Shown here: positions 8,928 to 17,772 of the stretch, in pieces
How positions within the stretch are numbered: position 1 is the first letter of the stretch
How the letters are laid out: each line of letters begins with the position of its first letter
Origin: Achromobacter pestifer
GTDB lineage: Bacteria > Pseudomonadota > Gammaproteobacteria > Burkholderiales > Burkholderiaceae_B
Reading direction: 5' to 3'
Assembly (NCBI RefSeq): GCF_013267355.1
Contig: NZ_CP053985.1
Coordinates: 7,006,001 to 7,070,000 of the forward strand
Length of the DNA stretch: 64,000 nt
Notes under the pieces: model-generated
Told to the model about the DNA's origin: nothing
Database searches by the model: none
The model's input: only the letters and a program-made list of their open reading frames with translations
Position numbers and translations under genes: made by a program

Positions 8928-9866
8928 ATGGATTTTCAGAAACTCAAGCACCTGCTGGCGGTGGTCGAGCACGGCACCTATTCGCGCGCCGCGCAAGCGG
9001 TCAACTTGTCGCAACCGGCGCTCAGCCGCAGCATCCAGGCGCTGGAAGCCGAACTGGGCTTGCCCCTGCTGGACCGCGGCACCCGCCGCGTGCGCCTGAC
9101 GCCCTACGGCGCCTGCGTGGCTGAACGCGCGCGCCGCATGCGCTTCGAGGAAGCGGAGCTGCAGCGCGAACTGAAAACCCTGCACAGCGGCGAATCGGGC
9201 ACGCTGTCCATCGGGCTGAGCCCGGCGCCCGCATCCCTGTTGCTATCGCCCTTCCTGGCCCATATGGCCGAGCGCCATCCCCAGGTGCGCGTGGGCGTCG
9301 AACTGGGCGCCACCGCCGCCTTGCTGGAGATGCTGCGCAACGAACGCATCGACGCCATGGTCTGCGACGCCCGCATGCTGTATGACGCGGCCGACCTGGA
9401 AACCCGCCCCTTGCCCCCGCTGCGCGCGGGCCTGGTGTGCCGCAAGGGCCATCCCATCCTCGCCCACAAGCGGCCAGGCATCGAACAGATCCGCCAGTAC
9501 CCGGTGGCTTCCACCACGCTCAGCCCGGAAGTCTCGCTGCGGCTGGCGGAAACACTGGGGCCGGGCGGCGCGCCAGAACACATGGTCAGCCACCGCTGCG
9601 AAAACCTGGACGCGCTGGTGGAGCTGGCGCTGCGCACGGACGCCTTGCTGCTAGGAGTGATCTGCGTCACCCGCCAGCAGCAGGAAGCCGGGCTGCTGGT
9701 CGAAGTGCCGATCCCGTCCGATCCGCAGCGCCAGGGGCACTATGCGCTGGCCCGGCTGGCGGGGCGCACGCCCTTGACGGTGCAGGACGCGTTGTACGAC
9801 TTTACGCGCCAGTGTTGGGACGGCTTTGCGGCGTTCAGGCCGAAAGCCCAGGCCGGGAATTATTGA
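8928..9866 (+). CDS. LysR family transcriptional regulator, divergent from pac
   Basis: This 312-residue protein has a clear LysR helix-turn-helix (residues 1-60, TYSRAAQAVNLSQPALSRSIQALE) and an effector-binding domain. It is transcribed away from the penicillin acylase gene, with 154 bp between the start codons. That stretch contains AT-rich promoter-like sequence near 8880-8915. By the usual LysR arrangement it probably controls pac and itself; the inducer, perhaps an aromatic acid, is a guess. Confidence 0.88.
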   Translation: MDFQKLKHLLAVVEHGTYSRAAQAVNLSQPALSRSIQALEAELGLPLLDRGTRRVRLTPYGACVAERARRMRFEEAELQRELKTLHSGESGTLSIGLSPAPASLLLSPFLAHMAERHPQVRVGVELGATAALLEMLRNERIDAMVCDARMLYDAADLETRPLPPLRAGLVCRKGHPILAHKRPGIEQIRQYPVASTTLSPEVSLRLAETLGPGGAPEHMVSHRCENLDALVELALRTDALLLGVICVTRQQQEAGLLVEVPIPSDPQRQGHYALARLAGRTPLTVQDALYDFTRQCWDGFAAFRPKAQAGNY

Positions 9867-9983
9867 TCCGGGCTGGGTCCAGCCACACCGGCTATCGGCG
9901 CGTCGCCCCGGCGGCCAACGCGGCAATCCCGATAGGCGCGCGATACCGCGCGGATGCAGCGTTCATTCCTTACATTAATATAT

Positions 9984-9995
9984 GTACGTTCGTAC
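9984..9995. promoter_or_regulatory. Candidate TetR operator
   Basis: A perfect dyad GTACG-TT-CGTAC lies 50 bp upstream of the TetR start codon in an AT-rich patch with a -10-like TATAGTAT. Short-spacer dyads of this type are common TetR autoregulatory operators. Confidence 0.5.
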
Positions 9996-10045
9996 TTATA
10001 GTATCATGGGGAAATGGCACTCGTGCAAGCAAAGAACCTGGCGTG

Positions 10046-10672
10046 ATGAACCCGTTGCCTCCCTCCCCCCCGCCCGATGGCCGCCGGCTGCGCGGCGAGC
10101 GCGCGCGTACCCGCGTGCTGGACGAAGCCGTGAAACTTCTCTCCGTCGAAGGACTGGGCGGCCTGACCTTCGGGCAGGTGGCCGAAAGGGCTGCAGTGGG
10201 GAAAAGCAATCTCCAGGTTCTGTTCGGCGACAAGGAAAACCTGCAATTGGCAGCCTTGGCCCATGCGATCGCCCTGTACCAGGTCCAGGTGGTTGAACCA
10301 GCCCTGCGCAAGCGCACGCCGCTGTCGCGGCTACGCGCCCTGATGAACGGCTGGTTCGACTTCGTGGAGACCCGCCAGCTTCCGGGCGGCTGCGTCATCA
10401 CTGCGGTAAGCAGCGAATACCGTGCGCGTCCCGGCCCCTTGCGCGACGCCATCCAGCAATACCGCGAGTCGGGCCGCCAGCGCCTTTACGCGCTGATCCG
10501 CGAAGCCCGGGCACAGGGGCAAATTGCCGCCGATGCCGACGAGGCGAAACTGGTCACGGAGCTGCTGGCCTACCAGGCATACGCCAACGTTGCCGCATCG
10601 ATGGACGACAGCGCGGAATTCGGCCGCGCCAAGGCAGCCGTCACGGAATTGCTGGCACAAGCGGCTCGCTGA
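10046..10672 (+). CDS. TetR family transcriptional regulator
   Basis: This 208-residue protein has the TetR helix-turn-helix at about residues 20-65 (GLTFGQVAERAAVGKSNLQVLFGDKENL) and a helical C-terminal ligand-binding domain resembling the YcdC/TetR_C-type groups. The start at 10046 was chosen because the DNA-binding domain then sits at the usual distance from the N-terminus; the frame is open further upstream but that part overlaps the LysR gene. No obvious target gene is adjacent on the same strand, so it may act on itself or on a distant locus. Confidence 0.87.
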   Translation: MNPLPPSPPPDGRRLRGERARTRVLDEAVKLLSVEGLGGLTFGQVAERAAVGKSNLQVLFGDKENLQLAALAHAIALYQVQVVEPALRKRTPLSRLRALMNGWFDFVETRQLPGGCVITAVSSEYRARPGPLRDAIQQYRESGRQRLYALIREARAQGQIAADADEAKLVTELLAYQAYANVAASMDDSAEFGRAKAAVTELLAQAAR

Positions 10673-10704
10673 CAACAGCGAACCACGCTCCCCGACAAGA
10701 CCGC

Positions 10705-11619
10705 CTACGCTTTTGGCCGGCCTGGCTCTTGCTTCGCCGCCTGCGTGCTCAGCCAGTGCGCCACGGCCTGAACAGGCGCCGACGGCGGCCGGTCGGCGAG
10801 CATGGCCAGATGGTAGGTATGCCCGGCTATCACCGGCCCAAAGGGCTGCACGAGATGGCCTGCTTCCAGCTCCTCGGCGATCAAGGCCAAGCTGACCAGC
10901 GCCACGCCATGGCCGGCGACGGCCGCCTGTATGGCATGGCCTTCATCGGAAAAGCGCAGCTGGCTGGCCTGCCGCGGCAAGGAACGCTGCGCGACCGCGA
11001 ACCAGCGCTCCCAGGTCGGATTCTCCGGGTGGGACCACTTCCAGTTGAAACGGATCAATGGCACGCCGGCCAGATCGTCCGGTGACGCAATGCCCAGCCG
11101 CGGATTCGCCACGGGCGCGAACCGGTCGGTGAACAGCGGCTGCGCGACGAGGCCCGGATACGGCCCACGGCCATAGCGGACCGCGATGTCCACGGCGGCC
11201 GATCGCAGGTCGACCACGTCGTCGCTGGCCTGCAACTGCAAATCAATGCCGGGATGCTGGCTGCGGAAATCCGCCATGCGCGGCACCAGCCATTTCACCG
11301 TGAATGCATTGGTCGCGGAGATGGTCACTTGCATCCGCGCGCGCTGCTGCGTCAGGCGCGCCAGCGCCGCTTCGAAAGCGTCGAACCCGTCGCGCAGCAC
11401 CGGATAGAGCTGCGCGCCCGCCTCAGTCAGCGACACCCTGCGCACGTGGCGGTCGAACAGCGCCAGCCCGGTCTGCGCTTCCAGCGCACGGATCTGGTGG
11501 CTGACGGCCGTCGGCGTGACGGCCAATTCCTGGGCAGCGGCCTTGAAACTGCCCAGGCGCGCGGCGGCTTCGAATACGCGCAATCCGGAAAGCGGAAGAG
11601 ATCGACGTTGCATGATCAT
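10705..11619 (-). CDS. LysR family transcriptional regulator, GcvA-like
   Basis: This 304-residue protein has a LysR helix-turn-helix (about residues 12-70, SFKAAAQELAVTPTAVSHQIRALE) and a GcvA/AmpR-type effector domain (ATNAFTVKWLVPRMADF). It is divergent from the RidA-like and ene-reductase genes, with 133 bp between starts that hold two strong dyads. It is therefore the probable regulator of that two-gene operon. Two closely spaced ATGs (residues 1 and 3) are possible starts. Confidence 0.88.
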   Translation of the reverse strand: MIMQRRSLPLSGLRVFEAAARLGSFKAAAQELAVTPTAVSHQIRALEAQTGLALFDRHVRRVSLTEAGAQLYPVLRDGFDAFEAALARLTQQRARMQVTISATNAFTVKWLVPRMADFRSQHPGIDLQLQASDDVVDLRSAAVDIAVRYGRGPYPGLVAQPLFTDRFAPVANPRLGIASPDDLAGVPLIRFNWKWSHPENPTWERWFAVAQRSLPRQASQLRFSDEGHAIQAAVAGHGVALVSLALIAEELEAGHLVQPFGPVIAGHTYHLAMLADRPPSAPVQAVAHWLSTQAAKQEPGRPKA

Positions 11620-11622
11620 AAA

Positions 11623-11635
11623 TGAGATTATCTCA
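11623..11635. promoter_or_regulatory. Dyad TGAGAT-T-ATCTCA in the LysR/RidA intergenic region
   Basis: A perfect 13-bp palindrome lies 4 bp upstream of the LysR start codon on the divergent side. It is well placed for LysR autorepression, but binding is inferred. Confidence 0.45.
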
Positions 11636-11642
11636 CCTTATA

Positions 11643-11666
11643 GCTGACAAATGAACCTTTGTCAGC
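11643..11666. promoter_or_regulatory. Dyad GCTGACAAA-N6-TTTGTCAGC, probable LysR recognition site
   Basis: Nine-base perfect arms with a 6-bp spacer sit midway between the divergent LysR gene and the RidA-like gene. This is among the strongest inverted repeats in the window and is the best candidate for the main activator-binding site. Confidence 0.55.
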
Positions 11667-11752
11667 ATTACTCTGCATCCCTACATTTACGGCATGGATC
11701 AGCGATTTCCACGCTGTTCCACCGACCCACCATAAATGAAGGAAATCGCATC

Positions 11753-12148
11753 ATGCTACAGCGCGTCATCACCCAGCCCGACAACTACGAACCCTTCCTG
11801 CTGTCGCAGGGCATCCAGTTCGGCAACCTGTTGTTCATCTCCGGCCAGGCAGGCGCCGGCGATGACGGCAAGATCGTGGCCGGCGGCTTTCTGGCCCAGG
11901 GCGAGCAAGCCTTCCTGAACTTGCGCCGCGCGCTCGAAGCCGGCGGCTCCAGCCTGAAGGACGTCATCAAGGTCACCATCTTCGTCACCGACATGGGACA
12001 TTTCGAGGACGTGGTGACGCTGCGCCGCCGCTTCTTCTCGGCCCCCTATCCCGCTGACACGATCGCGGAGATCAAGGCGCTCTACGACCCGGCCGCCATG
12101 ATCGAGATCGAGGCCATCGCCGCCGTGCGTCCCCAGGAGGGCCGCTGA
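11753..12148 (+). CDS. RidA family protein (YjgF/YER057c/UK114)
   Basis: This 131-residue protein is the full length of a single-domain RidA protein, with the family segments LLFISGQAG, VIKVTIFVTDMGHF and a C-terminal MIEIEAIAAV. RidA proteins form trimers that hydrolyse reactive enamines/imines or act in specific catabolic deaminations. The start at 11753 follows a GAAGGAAA ribosome site. It is the first gene of an operon with the ene-reductase, whose AGGAGG site lies inside its 3' end, so an imine/enamine intermediate related to that enzyme is possible. Confidence 0.9.
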   Translation: MLQRVITQPDNYEPFLLSQGIQFGNLLFISGQAGAGDDGKIVAGGFLAQGEQAFLNLRRALEAGGSSLKDVIKVTIFVTDMGHFEDVVTLRRRFFSAPYPADTIAEIKALYDPAAMIEIEAIAAVRPQEGR

Positions 12149-12149
12149 C

Positions 12150-13319
12150 ATGAACGCGCTCGACTATCGTCCGAACGGCGCTGCGCAGGCCGGATTGTTC
12201 ACGCCGCTGCGGCTGGACAGAGGGCTGACCCTGGCCAATCGTCTCGCCGTCGCGCCCATGACCCGGGTCAGCGCCACCGAAGATGGCCGCGCCACGCCGC
12301 AAATGGCCGATTACTACGCAGCCTTTGCAGCCGGCGGCTTCGGTCTGGTGATCACCGAAGGCATCTATACCGACCGTGCCCATGCGCAGGGCTACCTGTT
12401 CCAGCCCGGCCTGACCGACGACGCCCAGCGCGACGCCTGGCGCGCCGTGGTCGACCGCGTGCATGCGCACGGCGGCCGCATCATCGCGCAGCTCATGCAT
12501 GCGGGCGCACTGTCGCAGGGCAATCCCCATCGCGGCACGACGCAAGGGCCGTCGGCCGTACAGCCCAAGGGGCAGCAGATGGCGTTCTATCGGGGAGACG
12601 GGCCGTACCGGATGCCTGAAGCCATGTCGGACAAGGACATCGCAGAGGCCGTCGACGGCTTTGCGCAGGCGGCGCGCAGGGCGCAGGAAGCCGGCTTCGA
12701 CGGCGTCGAGATACACGGCGCCAACGGCTACCTGCTGGACCAGTTCCTCACGAGCCACACCAATCTGCGCGCAGACCGCTATGGCGGCAGCCTGGAAAAC
12801 CGGCTGCGCCTGACCGTGGAGGTCATAGCCGCCGTGCGCCGCGCGACGGGACAGCGCTTTGTCGTGGGCGTGCGCAGTTCGCAGGGCAAGGTCAATGACT
12901 TCAGCCACAAATGGGAAGGCGGCGAGGCGGACGCGGCGCAGATCTACCAGACGCTGGGCGCGCAGCCCATCGACTACCTGCACACGACCGAATTCGAGGC
13001 CTGGCGTCCGGCTTTTGGAGATCGGGGACCCAGCCTCGCGGCATTGGCGCGGCAGCACGCTCCGGTCCCGGTGCTGGCCAATGGGTCGCTGCATGAGCCG
13101 ATGGCGGCGGACGGGATGATGGCGCGGCAGGAGGCGGACTTCGTTTCGCTCGGACGTGGCGCGCTGACGCATTCCGATTGGCCTGCAAGATTGCGCGACG
13201 GCGCGGCGCTTGAGAGTTTTGATCGGGGGCTGCTGGCGCCGATTGCGGACCTTGCCAATGCGGAGCGGCATCGCGAAGAGCGCTTGTCATCTGTTCTTGG
13301 GCTTGGTTCGAAGCGATAG
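12150..13319 (+). CDS. NADH:flavin oxidoreductase/alkene reductase (Old Yellow Enzyme family)
   Basis: This 389-residue TIM-barrel flavoprotein has the OYE marks: PMTRVSA near the N-terminus, the active-site HGANGYLLDQFL (His-x-x-Asn pair for binding the substrate carbonyl), NLRADRYGGSLENR and the FMN phosphate-binding VSLGRG region. It should reduce activated C=C bonds with NAD(P)H. It starts 1 bp after the RidA-like stop behind a perfect AGGAGG. The length matches classical OYEs such as NemA. The substrate is unknown; pairing with RidA suggests catabolism or detoxification of an unsaturated nitrogen compound. Confidence 0.9.
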   Translation: MNALDYRPNGAAQAGLFTPLRLDRGLTLANRLAVAPMTRVSATEDGRATPQMADYYAAFAAGGFGLVITEGIYTDRAHAQGYLFQPGLTDDAQRDAWRAVVDRVHAHGGRIIAQLMHAGALSQGNPHRGTTQGPSAVQPKGQQMAFYRGDGPYRMPEAMSDKDIAEAVDGFAQAARRAQEAGFDGVEIHGANGYLLDQFLTSHTNLRADRYGGSLENRLRLTVEVIAAVRRATGQRFVVGVRSSQGKVNDFSHKWEGGEADAAQIYQTLGAQPIDYLHTTEFEAWRPAFGDRGPSLAALARQHAPVPVLANGSLHEPMAADGMMARQEADFVSLGRGALTHSDWPARLRDGAALESFDRGLLAPIADLANAERHREERLSSVLGLGSKR

Positions 13320-13569
13320 GATGAATCAATGATCGAAATCTTGATCTGATCTTCCGCCCTGCGGCCCGAAGCTGCCCCCCCTAAATCTCTGAATTTGAAT
13401 TCGTGCTGATACAGCCAACCTGAAGCAGTTTCATCCAAATACTCGAAATGGCACGAAAAACAATGGCTATTGAATCCACCACGCGTGAACGATTTATGTA
13501 TTATTTTGAGGATATTTCACACCACTTTCGAGCCACTCCCTCAAAGAGATTTTTCTCTTTTACAGATTC
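13320..13569. other. AT-richer 250-bp gap before the helicase remnant
   Basis: This stretch is clearly lower in GC than the flanking genes and contains no gene I can support. It marks the left edge of a probably foreign segment that continues through the degenerate helicase gene. Confidence 0.4.
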
Positions 13570-14428
13570 ATGCCTGTTAAAAAAAATGATGATTCCAAGC
13601 GCAAATCGGAGAGTGTAGATTTCGGTTTTTCATTTGCGGCAGGTGGATTCAATCAGCTCCAGGGCGATGCGCTGAACAGTGCTTTCGCAGATTACAAAAC
13701 CAAGATCATGGATTCGATCACCACCAAAAGTGGTGATTTGACCAAGCAATCCATTGACGTCCAGCAAGGCTTCACTGCAGAAGCCCACCAAGTAGGCTCA
13801 TTCAACATCGAAGCCGCTGCAAAGGGGCAACTCAACCACAGGGCTACGCTCGATGTCGGGCAGGTCAATGACCCAGTAGCAGATATCCGTGTGCACACCC
13901 CTGACGGTAGCCACGACTATCAGGTCAAGTTCTACAAGGATGGAAAACGGAGAGGTGCAGGTGCCACGATGGCAGTTCAGGAACCTGGCAGACAACCACC
14001 AGATCATTGGTGTCACCTGCAACCAGATTGATCACCTGCTGGACGTGGATAGCGAGGACTTCGATCTGGTCATCGTTGATGAATGCTCCAAGGCCACCTT
14101 GCCTGAATGGATCATGGCCATGTGCGTTGCCCGCAAGTGCATCTTGGTCGGCGACCACAAGCAGCTGCCGCCGACGTTCTGTGAAGAAGAGAACGACGCG
14201 CTGGATACCGTTGATGCATTCCAAGGACGCCAAGCCGACATCGTTTTCTTTTCATTTGTGCGCACGACCGGGCCCGCCACCTTCTACGGTGATTCGCGCC
14301 GAATGAACGTGGCCATCTCGCGCGCACGTGATGCCGTCTACCTTGTCGGCGATCTGAAGTACATCAAAAGCAAGAATATTGAGGTGCTGAAAAAACTCGC
14401 GAAACTTGGCGTAGTGGAAGCTGATTAA
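13570..14428 (+). pseudogene. Remnant of a superfamily 1 (UPF1-like) helicase gene joined to an unrelated or upstream N-terminal fragment
   Basis: Two overlapping frames are seen. The first (13570-14031) encodes an unrecognised Lys/Gln-rich N-terminus (MPVKKNDDSK...) of which about 128 residues look authentic before out-of-frame sequence. The second (in frame from about 13945 to 14428) encodes helicase pieces: VDECSKA (motif II), GDHKQLPP (motif III), then directly DAFQGRQADIVFFSF (motif V) and RRMNVAISRAR (motif VI). Walker A/motif I, motif Ia and motif IV are missing. This indicates at least two internal deletions and a frame change. Base composition is lower than in the neighbours, so this is probably a decayed island or defence gene. 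Confidence 0.75.
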
Positions 14429-14509
14429 CTGCCGCTCCCAAAAGAATGCTGGCGGCGAATCGCAAGACCGCAACACGATGAATTAAGATGGCTTTATCCC
14501 AACAAACCA

Positions 14510-14522
14510 TGAATTTTTATCA
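14510..14522. promoter_or_regulatory. Candidate MetR box overlapping the metR-like start codon
   Basis: TGAA-TTTTT-ATCA matches 7 of 8 fixed positions of the MetR consensus TGAA-N5-TTCA and overlaps the ATG of the regulator gene, so it could mediate autorepression. Confidence 0.35.
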
Positions 14523-15412
14523 TGCTCGATCGTGTCCATCTATCCATCGTGCAAGAGGTGGAAAAGCAGGGTTCGCTGACCGCGGCCGCAGGCGTCCTGC
14601 ACGTGACGCAGTCGGCCTTGAGCCACAGCATGAAGAAGCTGGAGCAGCAACTGGGCACCGACATCTGGCTACGTGAAGGCCGCAGCCTGAGACTCACGCA
14701 AGCCGGTCAATACCTGTTGGCGGTGGCCAACCGGGTGTTGCCGCAACTGACCCTGGCCGAAGAGCGTCTGCGTCAGTTCGCCCAGGGAGAGCGCGGGTCA
14801 TTGCGCATCGGCATGGAATGCCATCCCTGCTACCAGTGGCTGCTGAAAATTGTCTCCCCGTATCTGGCAGCGTGGCCGGACGTGGACGTGGATGTGAAGC
14901 AGAAATTTCAGTTCGGGGGCATCGGAGCGCTGTTCGGCTACGAAATCGACCTGCTGGTCACGCCCGATCCATTGAACAAGCCCGGGCTAGTGTTCGAGCC
15001 TGTGTTCGACTACGAACAGGTGCTGGTCGTCGCCGGCAATCATCCTCTTGCCAAGGATGAGTACGTCACCCCCAAACAGCTCGCCAGCGAAGTGCTGGTG
15101 GCTTATCCGGTGCCAGTCGACAGGCTCGATATCTACAACATGTTCCTGACGCCGGCCGGCATCACGCCCAAGCGCCACAAGGCCATCGAGACCACGGACA
15201 TCATGCTGCAGATGGTCGCCAGCGGCCGTGGGGTGGCGGCGTTGCCGCGCTGGCTGGTGCTGGAGTACGCCGACACGATGAACGTGGTGCCCGTCCGGCT
15301 GGGCAAGAAAGGCATCGCTAAACACATCTTTCTGGGTGCTCGCGAGGCCGACGTGGGGATCGACTACCTGCGCGCATTTATTGCACAGGCGAAAAGGCCC
15401 GCCGCGATTTGA
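14522..15412 (+). CDS. metR: MetR-like LysR family regulator of methionine synthesis
   Basis: This 296-residue LysR protein has its DNA-binding domain at residues 1-60 (GSLTAAAGVLHVTQSALSHSMKKLE) and a C-terminal domain with MetR-like features (GMECHPCYQWLLKIVSPYL, FDYEQVLVVAGNHPLAKDEYVTP). MetR proteins use homocysteine as co-inducer to activate methionine synthase genes. The gene lies directly upstream of mesX-mesD on the same strand with a 246-bp gap holding a MetR-like box, so it most likely controls them. The symbol is by homology. Confidence 0.85.
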   Translation: MLDRVHLSIVQEVEKQGSLTAAAGVLHVTQSALSHSMKKLEQQLGTDIWLREGRSLRLTQAGQYLLAVANRVLPQLTLAEERLRQFAQGERGSLRIGMECHPCYQWLLKIVSPYLAAWPDVDVDVKQKFQFGGIGALFGYEIDLLVTPDPLNKPGLVFEPVFDYEQVLVVAGNHPLAKDEYVTPKQLASEVLVAYPVPVDRLDIYNMFLTPAGITPKRHKAIETTDIMLQMVASGRGVAALPRWLVLEYADTMNVVPVRLGKKGIAKHIFLGAREADVGIDYLRAFIAQAKRPAAI

Positions 15413-15499
15413 CTCTGCGAGCAGCGTCTGCTCGCTGGGCGGCCAAATCCGCGAGCAGACCGGCCGCACGCCCATCCATGAATACAACTAATGGATTGA

Positions 15500-15512
15500 T
15501 GAGATCAATTCA
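15500..15512. promoter_or_regulatory. Candidate MetR box upstream of mesX
   Basis: TGAG-ATCAA-TTCA matches 7 of 8 fixed positions of TGAA-N5-TTCA about 150 bp upstream of the mesX start. The palindrome ATTCATGAAT lies close by at 15518-15527. Together they form a plausible activator site for the methionine synthase operon. Confidence 0.4.
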
Positions 15513-15658
15513 CTTTTATTCATGAATTGCCCGACATAAACTACGCCCCCTGCATCGTCAATGCCAAGACTGCTGAATAAGAAAGAAAAATTGAGCAGCG
15601 CTGAAAATGCAAGACATGGACGCAGGTTTTATCTCAGGATTTAGGGCAGCAGATCACC

Positions 15659-16642
15659 ATGAGTAAAGAGTTTACATTTGCCATCAAGAGCATTTGTTTC
15701 GATGAAGACTATCGTCCTTCAGACAATACGCGGATCACCACCAATTTTGCCAATCTAGCCCGGGGGACGAGTCGCCAGGAGAACCTGCGCAACACCCTCA
15801 GGATGATAGACAATCGTTTCAATGCCTTGGCGCATTGGGACAATCCCAAAGGCGATCGCTATACCGTCAACCTTGAAATCATCTCCGTCGAGATGAGCAT
15901 AGCCGGCGCAAGCGGTGGCAATGCCCTCCCTTTGATTGAAATATTGAAGACGAGCATTGTTGACGGCAAAACCAACGAACGCATTGAAGGCATCGTAGGG
16001 AATAACTTTTCCTCGTACGTGCGGGATTATGACTTCAGCGTGCTGCTGCTGGAACACACCAAGAATCAGCCCGGGTTCAGCACTCCAGAAAATTTTGGGG
16101 ACCTGCATGGGAAGCTGTTCAAGTGCTTCGTGAATTCAAGCACTTACAAGGATCACTTCAGCAAACCGCCCGTCATATGCCTGAGCGTATCGAGCAGCAA
16201 GACCTATCATCGGACTGAAAACCAGCACCCTGTCTTGGGCGTTGAATACCAGCAAGATGAATATTCCCTGACTGACGAATATTTCAAAAAAATGGGAATG
16301 AAGGTTCGCTACTTCATGCCGCCGAACAGTGCGGCGCCGTTGGCCTTCTACCATTCCGGTGATTTGCTGGGTGATTACACCAATCTTGAGCTGATCAGCA
16401 CCATCAGCACGATGGACACCTTCCAGAAGATTTACCGGCCAGAGATCTACAACGCGAATTCCGCGGCAGGAAAATCCTATCAGCCCAGCTTGAATCACCA
16501 GGATTATTCGCTAACCCGGATTGTCTACGATCGAGAGGAACGTAGCCAGCTGGCTATTGAGCAGGGACGGTTTGTCGAGGAACACTTCATCAAACCATAC
16601 CAAGCGATTCTTGAGCAGTGGTCCGCCAACTACCCTCTTTGA
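15659..16642 (+). CDS. mesX: DUF1852 protein, MesX, putative oxygenase needed by MesD
   Basis: This 327-residue protein is recognised as the DUF1852 family from its N-terminal FAIKSICFDEDYRPSDNTR and TTNFANLARG segments and its place directly before the core methionine synthase. It has no signal peptide or membrane segment. Published genetics on other aerobic bacteria showed that MesD-type synthases need the DUF1852 partner and oxygen but neither methyl-folate nor cobalamin. MesX is therefore thought to help supply the methyl group, perhaps as an oxygenase. No cofactor motif can be read directly. Its stop lies 27 bp before mesD. Confidence 0.85.
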   Translation: MSKEFTFAIKSICFDEDYRPSDNTRITTNFANLARGTSRQENLRNTLRMIDNRFNALAHWDNPKGDRYTVNLEIISVEMSIAGASGGNALPLIEILKTSIVDGKTNERIEGIVGNNFSSYVRDYDFSVLLLEHTKNQPGFSTPENFGDLHGKLFKCFVNSSTYKDHFSKPPVICLSVSSSKTYHRTENQHPVLGVEYQQDEYSLTDEYFKKMGMKVRYFMPPNSAAPLAFYHSGDLLGDYTNLELISTISTMDTFQKIYRPEIYNANSAAGKSYQPSLNHQDYSLTRIVYDREERSQLAIEQGRFVEEHFIKPYQAILEQWSANYPL

Positions 16643-16669
16643 CCAATCAAAAGCACCAAGGCATCTATC

Positions 16670-17698
16670 GTGAAAAAATTGCTACCCACTTCCACTGCCG
16701 GCAGCTTGCCTAAACCTTCCTGGCTCGCAGAGCCCGAAAAACTCTGGTCGCCCTGGAAATTGCAGGACGAGGGCTTGACCGAGGGCAAGCAGGATGCGCT
16801 GCGCTTGTCTCTGCAGGAACAGCAGCACGCAGGTATCGATATCGTCAGTGATGGCGAACAAACGCGTCAGCATTTCGTGACGACGTTTATCGAGCATCTG
16901 GACGGCGTTGATTTCGAGAACCGCAAGACCGTCAGAATCCGTGATCGCTACGATGCGAGCGTGCCGACGGTCGTGGGTGCCGTGGCCCGCCGCAAGCCGG
17001 TGTTTGTCGAGGATGCCAAGTTCTTGCGCCAGCAGACCAAGCAACCGATCAAATGGGCTTTGCCCGGTCCCATGACGATGATCGATACGCTATATGACAG
17101 CCACTATCAAAGCCGCGAAAAACTGGCGTGGGAATTCGCCAAGATTCTCAATCAGGAAGCCAAGGAATTGGAGGCCGCGGGTGTCGATATCATCCAGTTC
17201 GACGAGCCCGCCTTCAACGTGTTCTTTGACGAGGTGAATGATTGGGGCGTTGCCACGCTGGAAAGAGCCATCGAAGGGCTCAAGTGTGAAACCGCCGTCC
17301 ACATCTGCTATGGCTACGGCATCAAAGCCAATACGGATTGGAAGAAGACGCTGGGATCAGAGTGGCGGCAATACGAAGAAGCTTTTCCCAAGCTGCAAAA
17401 ATCCAGTATCGACATCATCTCGCTGGAATGCCACAACTCTCGCGTTCCCATGGATCTGATCGAGCTGATTCGGGGCAAGAAAGTGATGGTAGGCGCCATT
17501 GACGTGGCGACCGACACCATTGAAACCCCCGAGGAAGTCGCCAACACCCTGCGCAAGGCGTTGCAGTTTGTAGACGCCGATAAGCTCTATCCTTGCACCA
17601 ACTGCGGCATGGCGCCCTTGTCCCGTGGCGTCGCGAGAGGCAAGCTGAGCGCCTTGAGCGCCGGCGCGGAAATCGTCCGCAAGGAACTCTCGAACTGA
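16670..17698 (+). CDS. mesD: MesD, core methionine synthase (MetE C-terminal-domain type)
   Basis: At 342 residues it matches only the catalytic C-terminal barrel of cobalamin-independent methionine synthase; the N-terminal folate-binding barrel of MetE (about 750 residues) is absent. The zinc ligands are recognisable: His211 and Cys213 (VHICYG), Glu253 (ISLECHNS) and Cys312 (CTNCGMAP). It methylates homocysteine to methionine in the cytoplasm. Because MesX precedes it, the MesD family is the best assignment, with a methyl donor other than methyl-folate. The start is GTG with AAGG upstream. A nearby MetR-like regulator supports the role. Confidence 0.88.
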   Translation: MKKLLPTSTAGSLPKPSWLAEPEKLWSPWKLQDEGLTEGKQDALRLSLQEQQHAGIDIVSDGEQTRQHFVTTFIEHLDGVDFENRKTVRIRDRYDASVPTVVGAVARRKPVFVEDAKFLRQQTKQPIKWALPGPMTMIDTLYDSHYQSREKLAWEFAKILNQEAKELEAAGVDIIQFDEPAFNVFFDEVNDWGVATLERAIEGLKCETAVHICYGYGIKANTDWKKTLGSEWRQYEEAFPKLQKSSIDIISLECHNSRVPMDLIELIRGKKVMVGAIDVATDTIETPEEVANTLRKALQFVDADKLYPCTNCGMAPLSRGVARGKLSALSAGAEIVRKELSN

Positions 17699-17715
17699 TC
17701 CCCAGGCGGGAAATG

Positions 17716-17740
17716 GTCGTCGCGAGCGGTTCGCGACGAC
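17716..17740. terminator. Strong hairpin between mesD and the flavin reductase gene
   Basis: Perfect 10-bp arms (GTCGTCGCGA and its complement) enclose a 5-nt loop, 17 bp after the mesD stop. No T-run follows, so termination is uncertain; it could also limit read-through into or protect mRNA upstream of the flavin reductase gene. Confidence 0.45.
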
Positions 17741-17772
17741 CCCGCACGGACTGCACCCAGTATCTAACCCCC

